DNA from: Dictyocoela muelleri
Lineage: Eukaryota; Microsporidia
DNA: 11,123 nucleotides
Assembly (NCBI GenBank): GCA_016256075.1
Contig: SDVU01000725.1
Coordinates: 1 to 11,123 of the forward strand
Reading direction: 5' to 3'
The notes below the pieces were generated by a model. The model ran no database searches and was not told the origin of the DNA. It saw only the letters and a list, made by a program, of their open reading frames with translations. The stretch's first letter is position 1; each line of letters begins with the position of its first letter. Below are positions 1 through 8,328 of the stretch, piece by piece. The position numbers and the translations under genes are program-made.

Positions 1-79
1 TAAAAAAGTATTAAATTAATTTAAATTTAATATAAATGTATTAAATTATTTTACTTTAATTATTTCAAATATTTTTTTC

Positions 80-936
80 CAAAATGATTTTCTTATTATT
101 AAAGAAAAAGCATATCTCGCTTAGAAATTGTGGCCTCTTGTTTGTTAAGACCCCATTCATGTTTTTAATTTGTCTATATATTAAATTATTCATTGACTTA
201 ACATGATGAGTATAACATTATTAATTTTAAAAAGAACAACATTATATATATGACATATTTTCATTTTTCAGAGCCATTTAGAGTTAATCAGATACAAGAT
301 CCATGCTCGTCTGTATGAACTATCGACCCATTACTGCCTGTTACAATCTTATGGGTAATATTGTCGTCGCATTTTTATCAGGTATAACTTTTGCAAACAT
401 CCTAGTCGCTTTACCTCTCGTTTCTACAATAACAATCATCAGTTCTATTATCAGGAGAACGACCACGGTGGGACTTACATTTGCAGTTCTACGTGTTTCA
501 TCCACCTGTACAATAGAATTTGCGACCCTAGCTTTCTACTTGAGAAGTCAGGCTGTGTAATTGATGTTATTAATTCATTTATTACCTTTATTATAGAATT
601 TCTCGACGCTGATGGCATAGAGTTGAAAATGGCGTGTAAAGGGGTTCTTACACTATATTTACCTATGATTTCCAAAATAATATTTATTTTCAATTCGAAA
701 CATTCGAAAAAACTTTAATATCGAATACTATAATATTTTTTAAAGGACAAGCAAAATCTACTCATGCATCGCCATGCTTTACAGTCCTTGTTCTTTTTAT
801 AACTTTTCAAAGTCATATAGGCAGAAGAATCATTACAAAGCTGTTCCGAGGTTAAACGCCCATTTACACACACTGATTATACAGTTCATTACAATCTAAT
901 GTTTCTAATCCACCTTCTATGAATTCTACATTGTAA
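80..936 (-). pseudogene. Merlin/IS1595-family (ISXO2-like) transposase, decayed copy 1
   Basis: This is the relic of a cut-and-paste DNA transposase. On the minus strand, in order, I read: an N-terminal zinc-ribbon-like stretch at 718-867 with cysteines in CKAWRCMSRFC (751-783) followed by KKYYSIR; a helical stretch in the open frame at 475-693; the first catalytic aspartate in QVDET (494-508); a basic CKCKSHRGRSPDNRTD stretch just after it; the second catalytic aspartate in TDEHGSC (294-314); and a C-terminal NGVLTNKRPQFL...FFFNN stretch near 80-145. The two aspartates are about 63 codons apart, as expected for this family. The order and spacing match a transposase of about 270 residues. The reading moves among three frames and has stops, so it is not functional. 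The third catalytic residue, expected between about 160 and 250, is not recognisable. The N-terminal limit is approximate, and I could not identify its terminal repeats; the left one may lie outside the window. Confidence 0.8.
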
Positions 937-979
937 AAGTTAATAATATTTTTTTATATTTTTAGAATTGAAGAAAATA

Positions 980-1049
980 TTGGACTAAGTCGCTCTGGGG
1001 TAAAATTTTGGACTAGGTCGCTCAAAGGGGGTATATTTTACTAGCCCCC
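980..1049. repeat. Short tandem pair, 16-bp motif at 28-bp spacing
   Basis: A 16-bp motif, ttggacta(a/g)gtcgctc, occurs at 980-995 and again at 1008-1023 with one difference. It is followed by a GGGGG (1027-1031) and CCCCC (1045-1049) pair that could form a small stem. It lies between the first Merlin relic and the truncated start of the gypsy fossil. It could be an element terminus, a junction scar or a plain duplication, and the sequence does not decide between these. Confidence 0.5.
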
Positions 1050-1085
1050 AAAACACAATAATTTACTTCAATTGTTTTTTAAACC

Positions 1086-2880
1086 CTCAAGGAAAATAGA
1101 ATCACGGTAAATTTTAAAAAAAAAATTCTTAAAAAAAATGGAATTTCTAGGACACCAAATATCTGCAACTGGAATACAACTAAATATTACAAAACTACAC
1201 GATTTAACTTTCAAGAAGCCAAAAACAAAGAACGTCTGCAGAAAATTCTCGGGTTGCTCAATTTGTGCCGCACAATCGTACCATAACTTTCTATTAAACT
1301 TCATGATCTTTATTCCCTCCTGAAATCCAAAACTTCACAATACACTGGGCGAAAAGGCATACGGATATTTTCTATGTAGTTGTTAAACAAATAAAACAAA
1401 AGCAAACACTACACCATAAAGTTTTAAAAAGACATTCACGCTAAAAACTGAGGCTTCTGAAAAGGGCATCGGAGCAATACTCACACAAGATAACAAAACT
1501 GTAGGTCTTTTTTTAGCAAAAATACAATCTACAGGAGTAAACTATTTAATTGTTGTGAAAAAGCACCGGCAATAATCAAAACTATAGCACATTCTATACC
1601 GATTATATATAACCCTCCAATCATAATTATGACCGACAATAAAAATATTACATTTACAGGCGACTTATCCAAGCGAATAAACCGATGGAAATTAATGCTG
1701 GAAGAATATGACTACAAAATGGTACATGTAGAAGGTGAGAATAAAAAAAATGAAGATGACACACTTTCCCGGTAATACTCCTTAACTATATTTAATTCCA
1801 ATAAAGAACCTAAACTGCTTCACCTTACTGAATTTAAAACAAATATTTTTAGCAACATGCAAAAAATAGTAAAACCCCTGATAAAACAGATTGTTATAAT
1901 AAAATATATACTAAGAAAAATCCATGAAAATATAATTAATCCGAGTACTGCAAGATTTCTTAATATTATCAGAAAGTAAACCAACCTTCCATATACAAAA
2001 AACTTAGTTATAAAATATCGGAAGAATGCGATATTTGAAACAGGTAAAAGATACTGCGCAAAAATATGGTGTTGTGGAACACGAGAATAATACTATACAG
2101 AGAAATGAGTGTATATCAGTCAATATAAAGGGCAAGATCAAGTTGAAGCATTTCAAAACAAGCATAAAAGAAAAATTCTATAGCATATTGGTTGTAAAGA
2201 TACGTTTACACAATACACAGAAATCGCAATTAGTTTTGACACACATGCAGAAACCATAGTTAACGCCATGGAAAAAAATTGTTCACGAAGTATCCAGTTC
2301 CACTCAGGTCCATAACTGATAATGGAAGACAGTTTTTATCAGCACAATTAAAAAATTTTCTGAGAAATAAGAACATGAAACATATACTATGTGCCCAAAT
2401 AACCCAACTGGCAATTAAATGGTGGTGTGAACAAATAAATAGGAGTGGAACTACGAATATCCAGAGGGGGATGAGTTTGGATGAACTTTTTGAAAACATC
2501 TGGAAACGAAATAACTTAAACATAAAACTAAATACTGGGTATTGTACCTATGAGCTTTTCTTTGAAAACCCGATATTCGAAAATTCGAGTATTGGAATCA
2601 AAATCGATAATGATGTCATACAAATAAAATTAGAGGAATCCTCAAACAATTATAACAAGAAAATTTTTAAAACAAGGAAGCAATTTTATTATAATAGTAT
2701 TACTTCATTTATGTTCTAAACTTTGATAGTGATATAATAATGAGTAAATGGTTAGGTCCATATAAGGTAGTGAATGCGTCAACGGGTGGAAATAACGTTT
2801 ATGTCGATAAGGGTAACAATGTAACGAGAGCATCAATCAAAAACGTTAAATCTTGTGTGAAGGAGGAGGATGTTGTGTGA
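1086..2880 (+). mobile_element. Ty3/gypsy LTR retrotransposon fossil 1 (3' part of pol)
   Basis: This is an old, 5'-truncated Ty3/gypsy copy. Parts seen in order on the plus strand: the C-terminal end of reverse transcriptase with FLGHQIS (about 1140-1165) and the following connection segment; RNase H with a TEASEKGIGAILTQ-type stretch (about 1447-1490) and its end near 1775; integrase with an ITDNGRQFLS core motif (about 2309-2340); and a C-terminal integrase tail with KWLGPYKVV (about 2746-2772) ending near 2878. This order (RT, RNase H, IN) is that of Ty3/gypsy pol. Gag, protease and the RT palm are absent from this copy. The fossil carries many interruptions spread over its length and no frame runs through it, so I take it as old and non-functional. 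It converges on the minus-strand gypsy fossil at 4440-6608, which appears to be a different lineage. Confidence 0.85.
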
Positions 2881-3054
2881 ATTGAAATGCCAACAAAATT
2901 TTAAGAGAAGATCTGCATAGGCCTCGCATGAAAAGAAGACATGGTTAAAAGATATAGACCAAAAAAAAATTTGTAAAGATATTTTGGATAACAGGCGACA
3001 GGTACTAGAATGATCCATAACGATCTACCTCCGAAACATGACAGAATGTGATTT
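2859..3054 (+). repeat. Possible polypurine tract and start of 3' LTR of gypsy fossil 1
   Basis: A 12-base purine run, gaaggaggagga (2859-2870), ends the integrase region and is followed directly by tgttgtgtga. That is the arrangement expected for a polypurine tract next to an LTR beginning with TG. If so, the LTR begins at 2871 and was later interrupted by the Merlin element inserted after 3054. No second LTR copy lies in the window, so the boundary cannot be confirmed by comparison. Confidence 0.35.
3047..3054 (+). repeat. Candidate 8-bp target site duplication, left copy
   Basis: The octamer tgtgattt lies just outside the left end of the Merlin-like element, and an identical octamer lies just outside its right end (4425-4432). 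Duplications of 8 to 9 bp are typical of Merlin insertions. The exact element end could shift by one or two bases. Confidence 0.6.
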
Positions 3055-3059
3055 TGCAC

Positions 3060-3075
3060 TCTATATTTAACGGAG
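3060..3075 (+). repeat. Terminal inverted repeat of Merlin copy 2, left
   Basis: The sequence tctctatatttaacgg matches the reverse complement of 4406-4421 without mismatch. The match continues weakly inwards (one mismatch, then gg). It lies five bases inside the proposed left end. Confidence 0.7.
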
Positions 3076-3085
3076 GTAAACAAAA

Positions 3086-3341
3086 GTATTTACATAAAGA
3101 AGCTCATGAAAAACCGATTTCATATTTGAGTTTCCAAGGATGATATGGTACTGATGTGTTATTTAAAATATGAATGGGCTTATACATTCTGGAATATGAT
3201 TGATGACATCGAAGATGTCATTATACATAATCCAGAATGTATAAGCCCATATAATATTTTAAATAACACATCAGTACCATCTCATCCTTGGAAACTCAAA
3301 TATGAAATTGGTTTTTCATGAGCTTCTCTTAGTGAATACTT
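3086..3341. repeat. Large fold-back (inverted repeat) inside the left end of Merlin copy 2
   Basis: The core arms 3100-3210 and 3214-3327 are reverse complements at roughly 90 percent over about 112 bp, with only gaa between them. The pairing continues outwards, less well, to 3086 and 3341. Each arm carries gaagctcatgaaaaacc followed by atttcat, and then a matched stretch that includes ctgatgtgttatttaaaata. Such a long, nearly loopless palindrome would give a strong hairpin in single-stranded DNA or RNA. It could be a foldback MITE nested in the transposon, or two subterminal repeats duplicated head to head. Its left arm starts only 11 bases inside the left terminal repeat. Confidence 0.9.
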
Positions 3342-3363
3342 AGACCTTTATTTTAAATATTAT

Positions 3364-3387
3364 AATAGTTTTGCCGTCAAAACTATT
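3364..3387. repeat. Perfect 10-bp hairpin followed by a T run
   Basis: aatagttttg (3364-3373) and caaaactatt (3378-3387) are exact reverse complements around the loop ccgt, and a run of T follows. It lies between the fold-back and the transposase relic. It looks like a rho-independent terminator, but a eukaryotic setting makes that reading unlikely. It may be a subterminal motif of the transposon. Confidence 0.75.
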
Positions 3388-3429
3388 TTTTCTGACCCCC
3401 TTGGCTAGATCAAAAAAATGTATTGATAG

Positions 3430-4200
3430 TATGAGATTTGATGAGTTAGTCATATACTGCATACGTAAGGATCGTCGAATACCTTATTACAGGATTGTGG
3501 AATTATTAAAACAAAGCTTCGGGGCTAAAAATGTAAGACTTTCATGAAATTATCAAAGAAGAAAAATTGTTCGAGCGGTTTTGTACGAGATGTAAAAGAC
3601 CGTGTCTGAACAAGAAATCAATTTATGAAAACTCATATTTTTCTGAATGCCGCATTGATTTTATGAAATTTATCAAATTTTCTTATTTATATTTCTACAA
3701 TGATATTGGACCCCAAAAAGCCATTCATGAATTTAAAATGAACCCAAATGAATTACTTATATAAAAAGAAATTTTAAGTTAGTATTTTGAGGAACTACAT
3801 TATTAATAAGCCTAAATCGGTGGTCCTGGAAAAGAAGTGCAAATAGATGAATCACTTTTTAATCACCGAAAATATAACAAAGAAAGATTAGAAAAAACCA
3901 TTATGCGTTCTCGGAGGTGTCGAGGTTGGGAGTAATAATTGCTTTTTTTTATGAAGTTAGTCTGTAATAAAGACACTCTTCAACCACTTATTGATTTGAA
4001 TATAAAAAAAAGGTGGTGATATTGTATCTGATATGTGGCGAGCATATATTGGTCTTGAAAAGGGGTTTTAACCATTACACGGCTAATCATAAATATAATT
4101 ACGTGAACCCAAAGACAGATAAACACACAATTGATTGAAGGCCTTTGGAATTAAACCAAAAAGAAAATTCATCGTGATTTTGAGATAAATAGAAACTTTT
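3430..4200 (+). pseudogene. Merlin/IS1595-family transposase, decayed copy 2
   Basis: This is the transposase relic of the Merlin-like element. Segments in order: MRFDELVIYC at the N-terminus (3430 onwards); an open stretch at 3567-3764 with a CTRCKRPC zinc-ribbon fragment, then KKSIYENSYF and a hydrophobic helix; GGPGKEVQIDESLF with the first catalytic aspartate (codon 3846-3848); VSDMWRAYIGLEKGF with the second aspartate (codon 4030-4032); HYTANHKYNYVNPKT (4073-4117), the strongly conserved block before the third acidic residue; and LIEGLW with the glutamate (codon 4137-4139). Spacings are about 61 codons between the aspartates and 36 codons to the glutamate, as in ISXO2-like DDE transposases. 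At least three changes of frame and several stops break it, and the basic stretch after QIDES is followed by a poorly readable section. It is certainly inactive, but the family call is firm. Confidence 0.85.
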
Positions 4201-4323
4201 TACAAAAATAAATCGATATTTATGCTTGGAAAAGAACTTTAAAACGAAGTTATACTTTTTTTATTAAAAGCCTTAATAATTATTTTGTTTTTTTTAAAAA
4301 ATTTATATTGCTTTATTGCACGG

Positions 4324-4404
4324 GGCACACGGAAGTATTCACTCAGAGGAGCTCATGAAAAAACCAATTTCATGTGCACTTCTGAGTGAACACTTCCATG
4401 TGCC
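4324..4404. repeat. 81-nt hairpin inside the right end of Merlin copy 2
   Basis: The arms 4324-4347 and 4381-4404 are reverse complements at 22 of 24 positions. The spacer holds a further inner pairing, catgaaa with tttcatg. It contains a direct copy (4333-4373) of the aagtattcact...gagctcatgaaaaa...aatttcat motif that also occurs at 3086-3125 and, inverted, at 3302-3341. It ends one base before the right terminal repeat. Confidence 0.85.
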
Positions 4405-4405
4405 G

Positions 4406-4421
4406 CCGTTAAATATAGAGA
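4406..4421 (-). repeat. Terminal inverted repeat of Merlin copy 2, right
   Basis: This is the exact reverse complement of 3060-3075. It lies three bases inside the proposed right end of the element. Confidence 0.7.
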
Positions 4422-4424
4422 ACT

Positions 4425-4432
4425 TGTGATTT
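4425..4432 (+). repeat. Candidate 8-bp target site duplication, right copy
   Basis: tgtgattt is identical to 3047-3054 and is placed directly outside the right terminal repeat of the Merlin-like element. Confidence 0.6.
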
Positions 4433-4439
4433 AAATAAA

Positions 4440-6608
4440 ACTATAAATACAGGCAGATAATTAGAGACATCCAATGCGCAGCTTTCAAAAACAATTCAAT
4501 AAACGGGTTTACGAAATCTCTTATAATCAATAGTATTAGACATTGGCATCCTTTGGGAGAACGTCCCAGTATTCTTTAAAATATCATACAAAGGTTTACA
4601 TTTCATCGACAAATTTCCAATAAAATACAGTCATAATTAATAACTACTAGAAAGCGCATTAATTGTTTTTTTTATATCCGGTTTAAGGATAATTAATAAC
4701 GGCCTCAGATCTTCTTGTTACCGGCTAAATTTTATTTTCACTTATTCTATAACCTGAAAACTTATACCATCTTTAAAATATTCTGATTTATCATGATTTA
4801 TCTTTAAATTATATTCATTTAATCTAGAATATCAGGTTTTTATATGCTCTTTATGTTCATCTTCCTCATTTGAAAATACTAAAATATCGTCTATATAAAC
4901 CAAGCAAATATTATCAATGAGATTATTTCAAATTATACTCATTCCTCTTTGAAATAATGAGGTAATGTTTTTTAATCCTTGCGGAATCATTGAAAAGTGT
5001 CTATGTCTACCGGTTGCATCAATAAATACCGTTTTTCCGATCTTCCTTTTTTAATTTGACTTTAAAAAATCCGTCTTTAAAATCAATTAAACTGAATACT
5101 TTTTTCCCATATAACGTTCTCATTGTTTTTTGAATATTAGGAATTTCAAAAATATCAAGATCAACAATTTGTTTCATTTTACGCAAGTCAAGGGTAAATC
5201 TCAGCTCGCCTGATATTTTCCTATTCAATACTATTAGATTAAACTATAAAGATATACTATCTCAGAACAAACCGTCATTTTAAAGTTTTTTATGAGTATT
5301 CTGAAATCATATTTATCGTGAATATTCTTAATTGGTCTCGTCCAGCTAACTATTCTGCTAATGTTAGTTTTTATTGAACATTCTGCTGGAAATTCTCTAA
5401 TCTGTGTTAATTCATCTATTGACTTTTTGCCAATAATCAAGTCAACTATTCCTTTATCAATTATATAGAAATTCAGAAGTCAAAGTTTTTCCTTTCCATT
5501 TTATAATAACCTAGCAATTTTGTTTTATTTTAAACAATTTTCATTTTATAATTGTATCGACATTGTTTTTTCCAAATTCATAACTTCTGCATCATCAATA
5601 CTTTTTAACAATATATTCGTAGAATATTTTTTAATGAAGATCCACTATCAAATGTGCCTTAGTTTTGTATTCATTCGAAACTATTGGTTCAAGATCTTGA
5701 CCCCAAACCATTTTATTCTTATTTAAAAAATTCCTATTAAAGGTACTGCTACAATATTTGGCAATGTGTTCTGGCTTGTGACAATTGAAACATAATTTTC
5801 CCTACTCAAATAATTTATCCTGCTTGAAATGAAGTTTTAATCGTCGGATTTCATAATTCAGACATTTTAATATTTCTTTAGGATTTACATAGCTGAACAA
5901 TTGCTATTTCTATGTTGATTTTTTTCTAATATCGACTCTTTTAATTGTATTTAAAAGCTGTCAGTGCTATAGAATATACACTGAATAATTCGTATAGGTT
6001 TATATATTTTGATCTTTTGAATTACATAGCTTCCATTCTTATCATCGTATAGATTCGGGTTTATTAATCTTATTAGATATTCGCTCCATGTTTCTTCTTT
6101 GAATTTTTTTAGGTCATTCAAATCCTTACCACTTATAAAATGCTTAGGTTTCTCTATGAAACTTTAAATGTTTTGGGTATATTTTCAAAACTTCTCATTT
6201 CAAAGTACCTTCTCCAAATCTTAATTTCACATTTCTCGACAATGTGCATAAATTTTTTTCTAAGCTCATACTCGTTAAAATTTTTTTCTCTGTTAACATA
6301 TATATTTTTACATTCAAATCTTTGTTATTCATTCTCTTAAGCAATTTTATATTTACTTTCATTAAATGCAGCTGCGCAGAGAATTCGATTTGATCTCTCA
6401 TCGATTCACGATACTGCCCCTGCTGTTTATTTCTACAAGAAAGTTTATAAGAGTCATTAGACCTTCGGTTGGGTTCCCCTAGGTAGGCACTAGGTGCCGC
6501 AAGAAACGAAAAAGAATACTCCTGAGAACACATATTTATTGGAAAAACGATTTCTTTTATAGATAATATGAAAATTTTATGTTTCATATATCTGAAACAT
6601 TGATACAC
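4440..6608 (-). mobile_element. Ty3/gypsy LTR retrotransposon fossil 2 (gag, protease, RT, start of RNase H)
   Basis: This is an old gypsy copy read right to left. Parts in order: a gag-like region from an ATG at 6608, without a family I can name beyond position; a nucleocapsid zinc knuckle of the CX2CX4HX4C type, CFNCHKPEHIAKYC, at 5751-5792; an aspartic protease active-site DSG at 5641-5649; the linker before RT (about 5234-5440); reverse transcriptase with GELRFTLDLRKM and SLIDFKDGFF (5019-5228) and the catalytic YIDD at 4886-4897; and the RT-to-RNase H connection with NLSMKCKPLYDIL at about 4580-4620. The order gag, PR, RT, RNase H is that of Ty3/gypsy. The integrase and 3' LTR are missing, and the copy stops where the Merlin element begins. 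Many interruptions are spread over the whole length, so it looks old and non-functional. Confidence 0.85.
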
Positions 6609-6708
6609 ATATCATATGTGCATGTTTTATAACCGACCTATCATATGTGTGTAACAGTCTCTTTACATACAACACTATGTTTTTTAATTTTTTGTCTTAT
6701 TTTAAATG
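6601..6708 (-). promoter_or_regulatory. Possible LTR or promoter remnant upstream of gypsy fossil 2
   Basis: Just upstream of the gag-like start, the minus strand reads tgttac (6651-6656), then a TATAAAA box (6625-6631), with a near-palindromic catatg-centred motif repeated on either side (6605-6620 and 6639-6653). A TATA box close to a TGTTAC start would fit part of a 5' LTR, but no second LTR is present to fix its limits. The integrase-bearing transposon inserted at 6709 cuts this region off from its former continuation at 8334. Confidence 0.3.
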
Positions 6709-6713
6709 TTTAT
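6709..6713 (+). repeat. 5-bp target site duplication, left copy
   Basis: tttat borders the left end of the inverted-repeat element and is repeated exactly at 8329-8333 on the other side. Confidence 0.7.
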
Positions 6714-6890
6714 TGTTGCATTTTATGGGTCTATCATGTCATGGGTCCTTTAATAAATTAAGAATAAAATTTAAAAAAAAATTAATTAGGCATTAATTTT
6801 ATTAACAACACTTGCATTTATGCATCTACTCTTTTAATTCATTAATGAATTTTTTAAAACCATGTTATCAGTCCATTTTTCAAAACCCCT
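6714..6890 (+). repeat. Terminal inverted repeat of the integrase element, left (177 bp)
   Basis: This pairs with 8151-8328 with roughly ten mismatches and three short indels. Blocks such as attaacaacacttgcatt and ttttaaaaccatgttatca are exactly conserved between the two ends, and the outermost tgttgcattttatgggtc is perfect. Confidence 0.9.
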
Positions 6891-6895
6891 ATCTA

Positions 6896-8082
6896 TGGTC
6901 GCTATTCATAAAATAAAAAACCCCGAAGAGCTTATGTTTATGTATAAGTTTTTACAAAATGGTTTTATTCCTGATTTTAAAATGGCATTTGAAAGAATGA
7001 TTTCTTAGAAAATGCTCTAAATTTGTATATCAATCAAATTTACTTTATATTAAAGAAAGAAATACATTAAAAAGGTAAATATGCTTTTTTTAAACAAATG
7101 AAAAAACGTCTGCTATTAAAGAAAAGCATTTCCCTGGACATATTGGTATTAACAAATTAAAAAATGCCGTAGATGAAAAATTTTACAGAATAACTTCAAA
7201 AGATATTATAAATTTCATAAAATCATGTAATACGTGTAATGAAAAATCTAAACCTGATACTATAAAGAATGTTCGGCAAATTATAATTGAAGATGCCCCT
7301 CAAAGAATCATGGCTGATATAATTGATTTTAGTATGTATGAAGAATTAAATTCCGGTCACAAGTATGCATTAACTTTGATAGATTGCTTTAGCAAATTAG
7401 CATTTGTTTCTTTCTCTTAAAAAAAGAGATGGTATAACTATTAATGATATTCTATAGGATCTTTTTTACACTGAAGGACCGCGGAGTAATATACATACTG
7501 ACAATGGCAGAGAATTTTGCAAAAAATATTTTGAAGAAATATGCAAAAAATTTGAAGTTAATATTATTCATTGAAGACATCGATATCCTCCAAGTCAAGG
7601 TCAGATAGAAAGGTTTAATCGAACATTTAAAGAGAGATTAAGATTGTCATTTGATAATAATATGGTGTTGATTGAAAAAAAAAGTTTTATTCCAATTAAC
7701 AACACTCCTCACTGAGCTACCAAACATAAGCCTTTTAATTTATTTTGAGGAATTAACATTGTAAACTCACGAGTTGAACCTGTTATTCAGATAATACTAG
7801 TATTCATGCATATCCAAGAGTAAATTTGAAATCATATGCATCGAATTACTCAAATATTGATGATTTAAATGATAAAGGTGAATTTAAATTGAATGACAAA
7901 GTTATTTTACTAAATGATTTCGATAACAATCAAAATAATCGAAGAGAGCAGCTTGAATCTATTTACTATGATGGATTTTATAGTATTGTTAAAATTTTAA
8001 ATAGATTTTAACTATAATAGACGATTTTGGTAATATGAAAGTTGTCGTCAATTCAAGAGTGAAAAAGTGTCATATTGAATAA
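6896..8082 (+). pseudogene. Retroviral-type integrase relic of the Ginger-like element
   Basis: The integrase would join element ends to target DNA. Visible parts: an N-terminal stretch (MVAIHKIKNPEEL, from 6896); an HHCC zinc-binding domain with histidine codons at 7127 and 7139 and cysteine codons at 7226 and 7235 (SCNTC); the catalytic core with ADIIDFS (aspartate codon 7316-7318), HTDNGREF (aspartate codon 7500-7502) and PSQGQIERFNRTF (glutamate codon 7608-7610); and a C-terminal domain at about 7826-8082 with FKLNDKVILLNDFDNN and DGFYSIVKILN, like the small beta-barrel tail of such integrases. The last two acidic residues have exactly 35 codons between them, the D,D-35-E pattern. The ADIIDFS block resembles KRBA2/Ginger-type integrases more than standard gypsy ones. 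The gene is broken in several places and is not expected to work. It fills nearly all the space between the inverted repeats. Confidence 0.85.
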
Positions 8083-8150
8083 ATTTATTAATTCAATATA
8101 TCTTAAATCTTTTTTTTGTATTTTATGAAATTTTTATTAATAATTAAAAG

Positions 8151-8328
8151 GGGTTTTAAAAAAATGGATTGATAACATGGTTTTAAAAAATTAATTAATG
8201 AATTAAAAGAGTGGACGCATAGAATGCAAGTGTTGTTAATAAAATTAATGCTAAATTAAATTTTTTATTAAATTTTATTCTTAATTTATTAATGGACCCA
8301 TGACATGATGGACCCATAAAATGCAACA
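8151..8328 (-). repeat. Terminal inverted repeat of the integrase element, right (about 178 bp)
   Basis: This is the reverse complement of 6714-6890 at about 93 percent identity. The integrase reading ends about 70 bp before it. Confidence 0.9.

Larger units (their letters stand above)
3055..4424 (+). mobile_element. Merlin-like DNA transposon, copy 2, about 1.37 kb
   Basis: The element is bounded by a 16-bp perfect inverted repeat, tctctatatttaacgg at 3060-3075 and its reverse complement at 4406-4421, only 3 to 5 bases inside the matching octamers tgtgattt (3047-3054 and 4425-4432). Inside lie a large fold-back near the left end (3086-3341), a transposase relic read left to right (about 3430-4200), and a second hairpin near the right end (4324-4404). 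The length of about 1.4 kb, the single IS1595-type transposase and the 8-bp duplication all fit the Merlin superfamily. Its transposase differs clearly from the copy at 80-936, so these are two lineages. The ends are better preserved than the coding part. It may have landed in the 3' LTR of gypsy fossil 1 or in the tail of gypsy fossil 2, which meet here. Confidence 0.75.
6714..8328 (+). mobile_element. Integrase-bearing DNA transposon with long inverted repeats (Ginger-like), 1.6 kb
   Basis: Long inverted repeats (6714-6890 and about 8151-8328) enclose a single gene relic for a retroviral-type integrase, with no reverse transcriptase, protease, polymerase or capsid gene. The element begins tgttgc and ends gcaaca, the TG...CA termini typical of elements moved by retroviral-type integrases, and is flanked by a perfect tttat duplication. 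Integrase-only elements with inverted repeats are known as Ginger transposons; Polintons carry many more genes and a 6-bp duplication. I therefore call it Ginger-like, with the exact lineage open. The coding part is broken in several places. The two inverted repeats still agree at about 93 percent, so it is younger than a fully eroded relic but not recent. Confidence 0.75.

Noticed and set aside
303-560. Open plus-strand frame of 85 residues with hydrophobic stretches, looking like a small membrane protein
   Set aside because: It lies opposite the Merlin transposase core, whose QVDET and TDEH blocks are on the minus strand. The hydrophobic pattern is a by-product of the antisense reading.
2260-3083. 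Minus-strand open frames of 60 to 87 residues
   Set aside because: They are antisense to the integrase end of gypsy fossil 1 and the flank that follows it, and show no family motif.
3364-3395. Rho-independent terminator
   Set aside because: The hairpin and T run look right, but all elements here are eukaryotic types. It lies inside a transposon with no gene ending before it.
5520-5726. Plus-strand frame of 68 residues rich in F, I and Y
   Set aside because: It is antisense to the protease and linker region of gypsy fossil 2.
6140-6340. Plus-strand hydrophobic frame of 66 residues
   Set aside because: It is antisense to the gag-like region of gypsy fossil 2, whose reading on the minus strand leads into the zinc knuckle.
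6714-8328. Polinton (Maverick) fragment
   Set aside because: No polymerase, capsid or protease remnants lie between the inverted repeats, the element is only 1.6 kb, and the flanking duplication is 5 bp rather than 6 bp.
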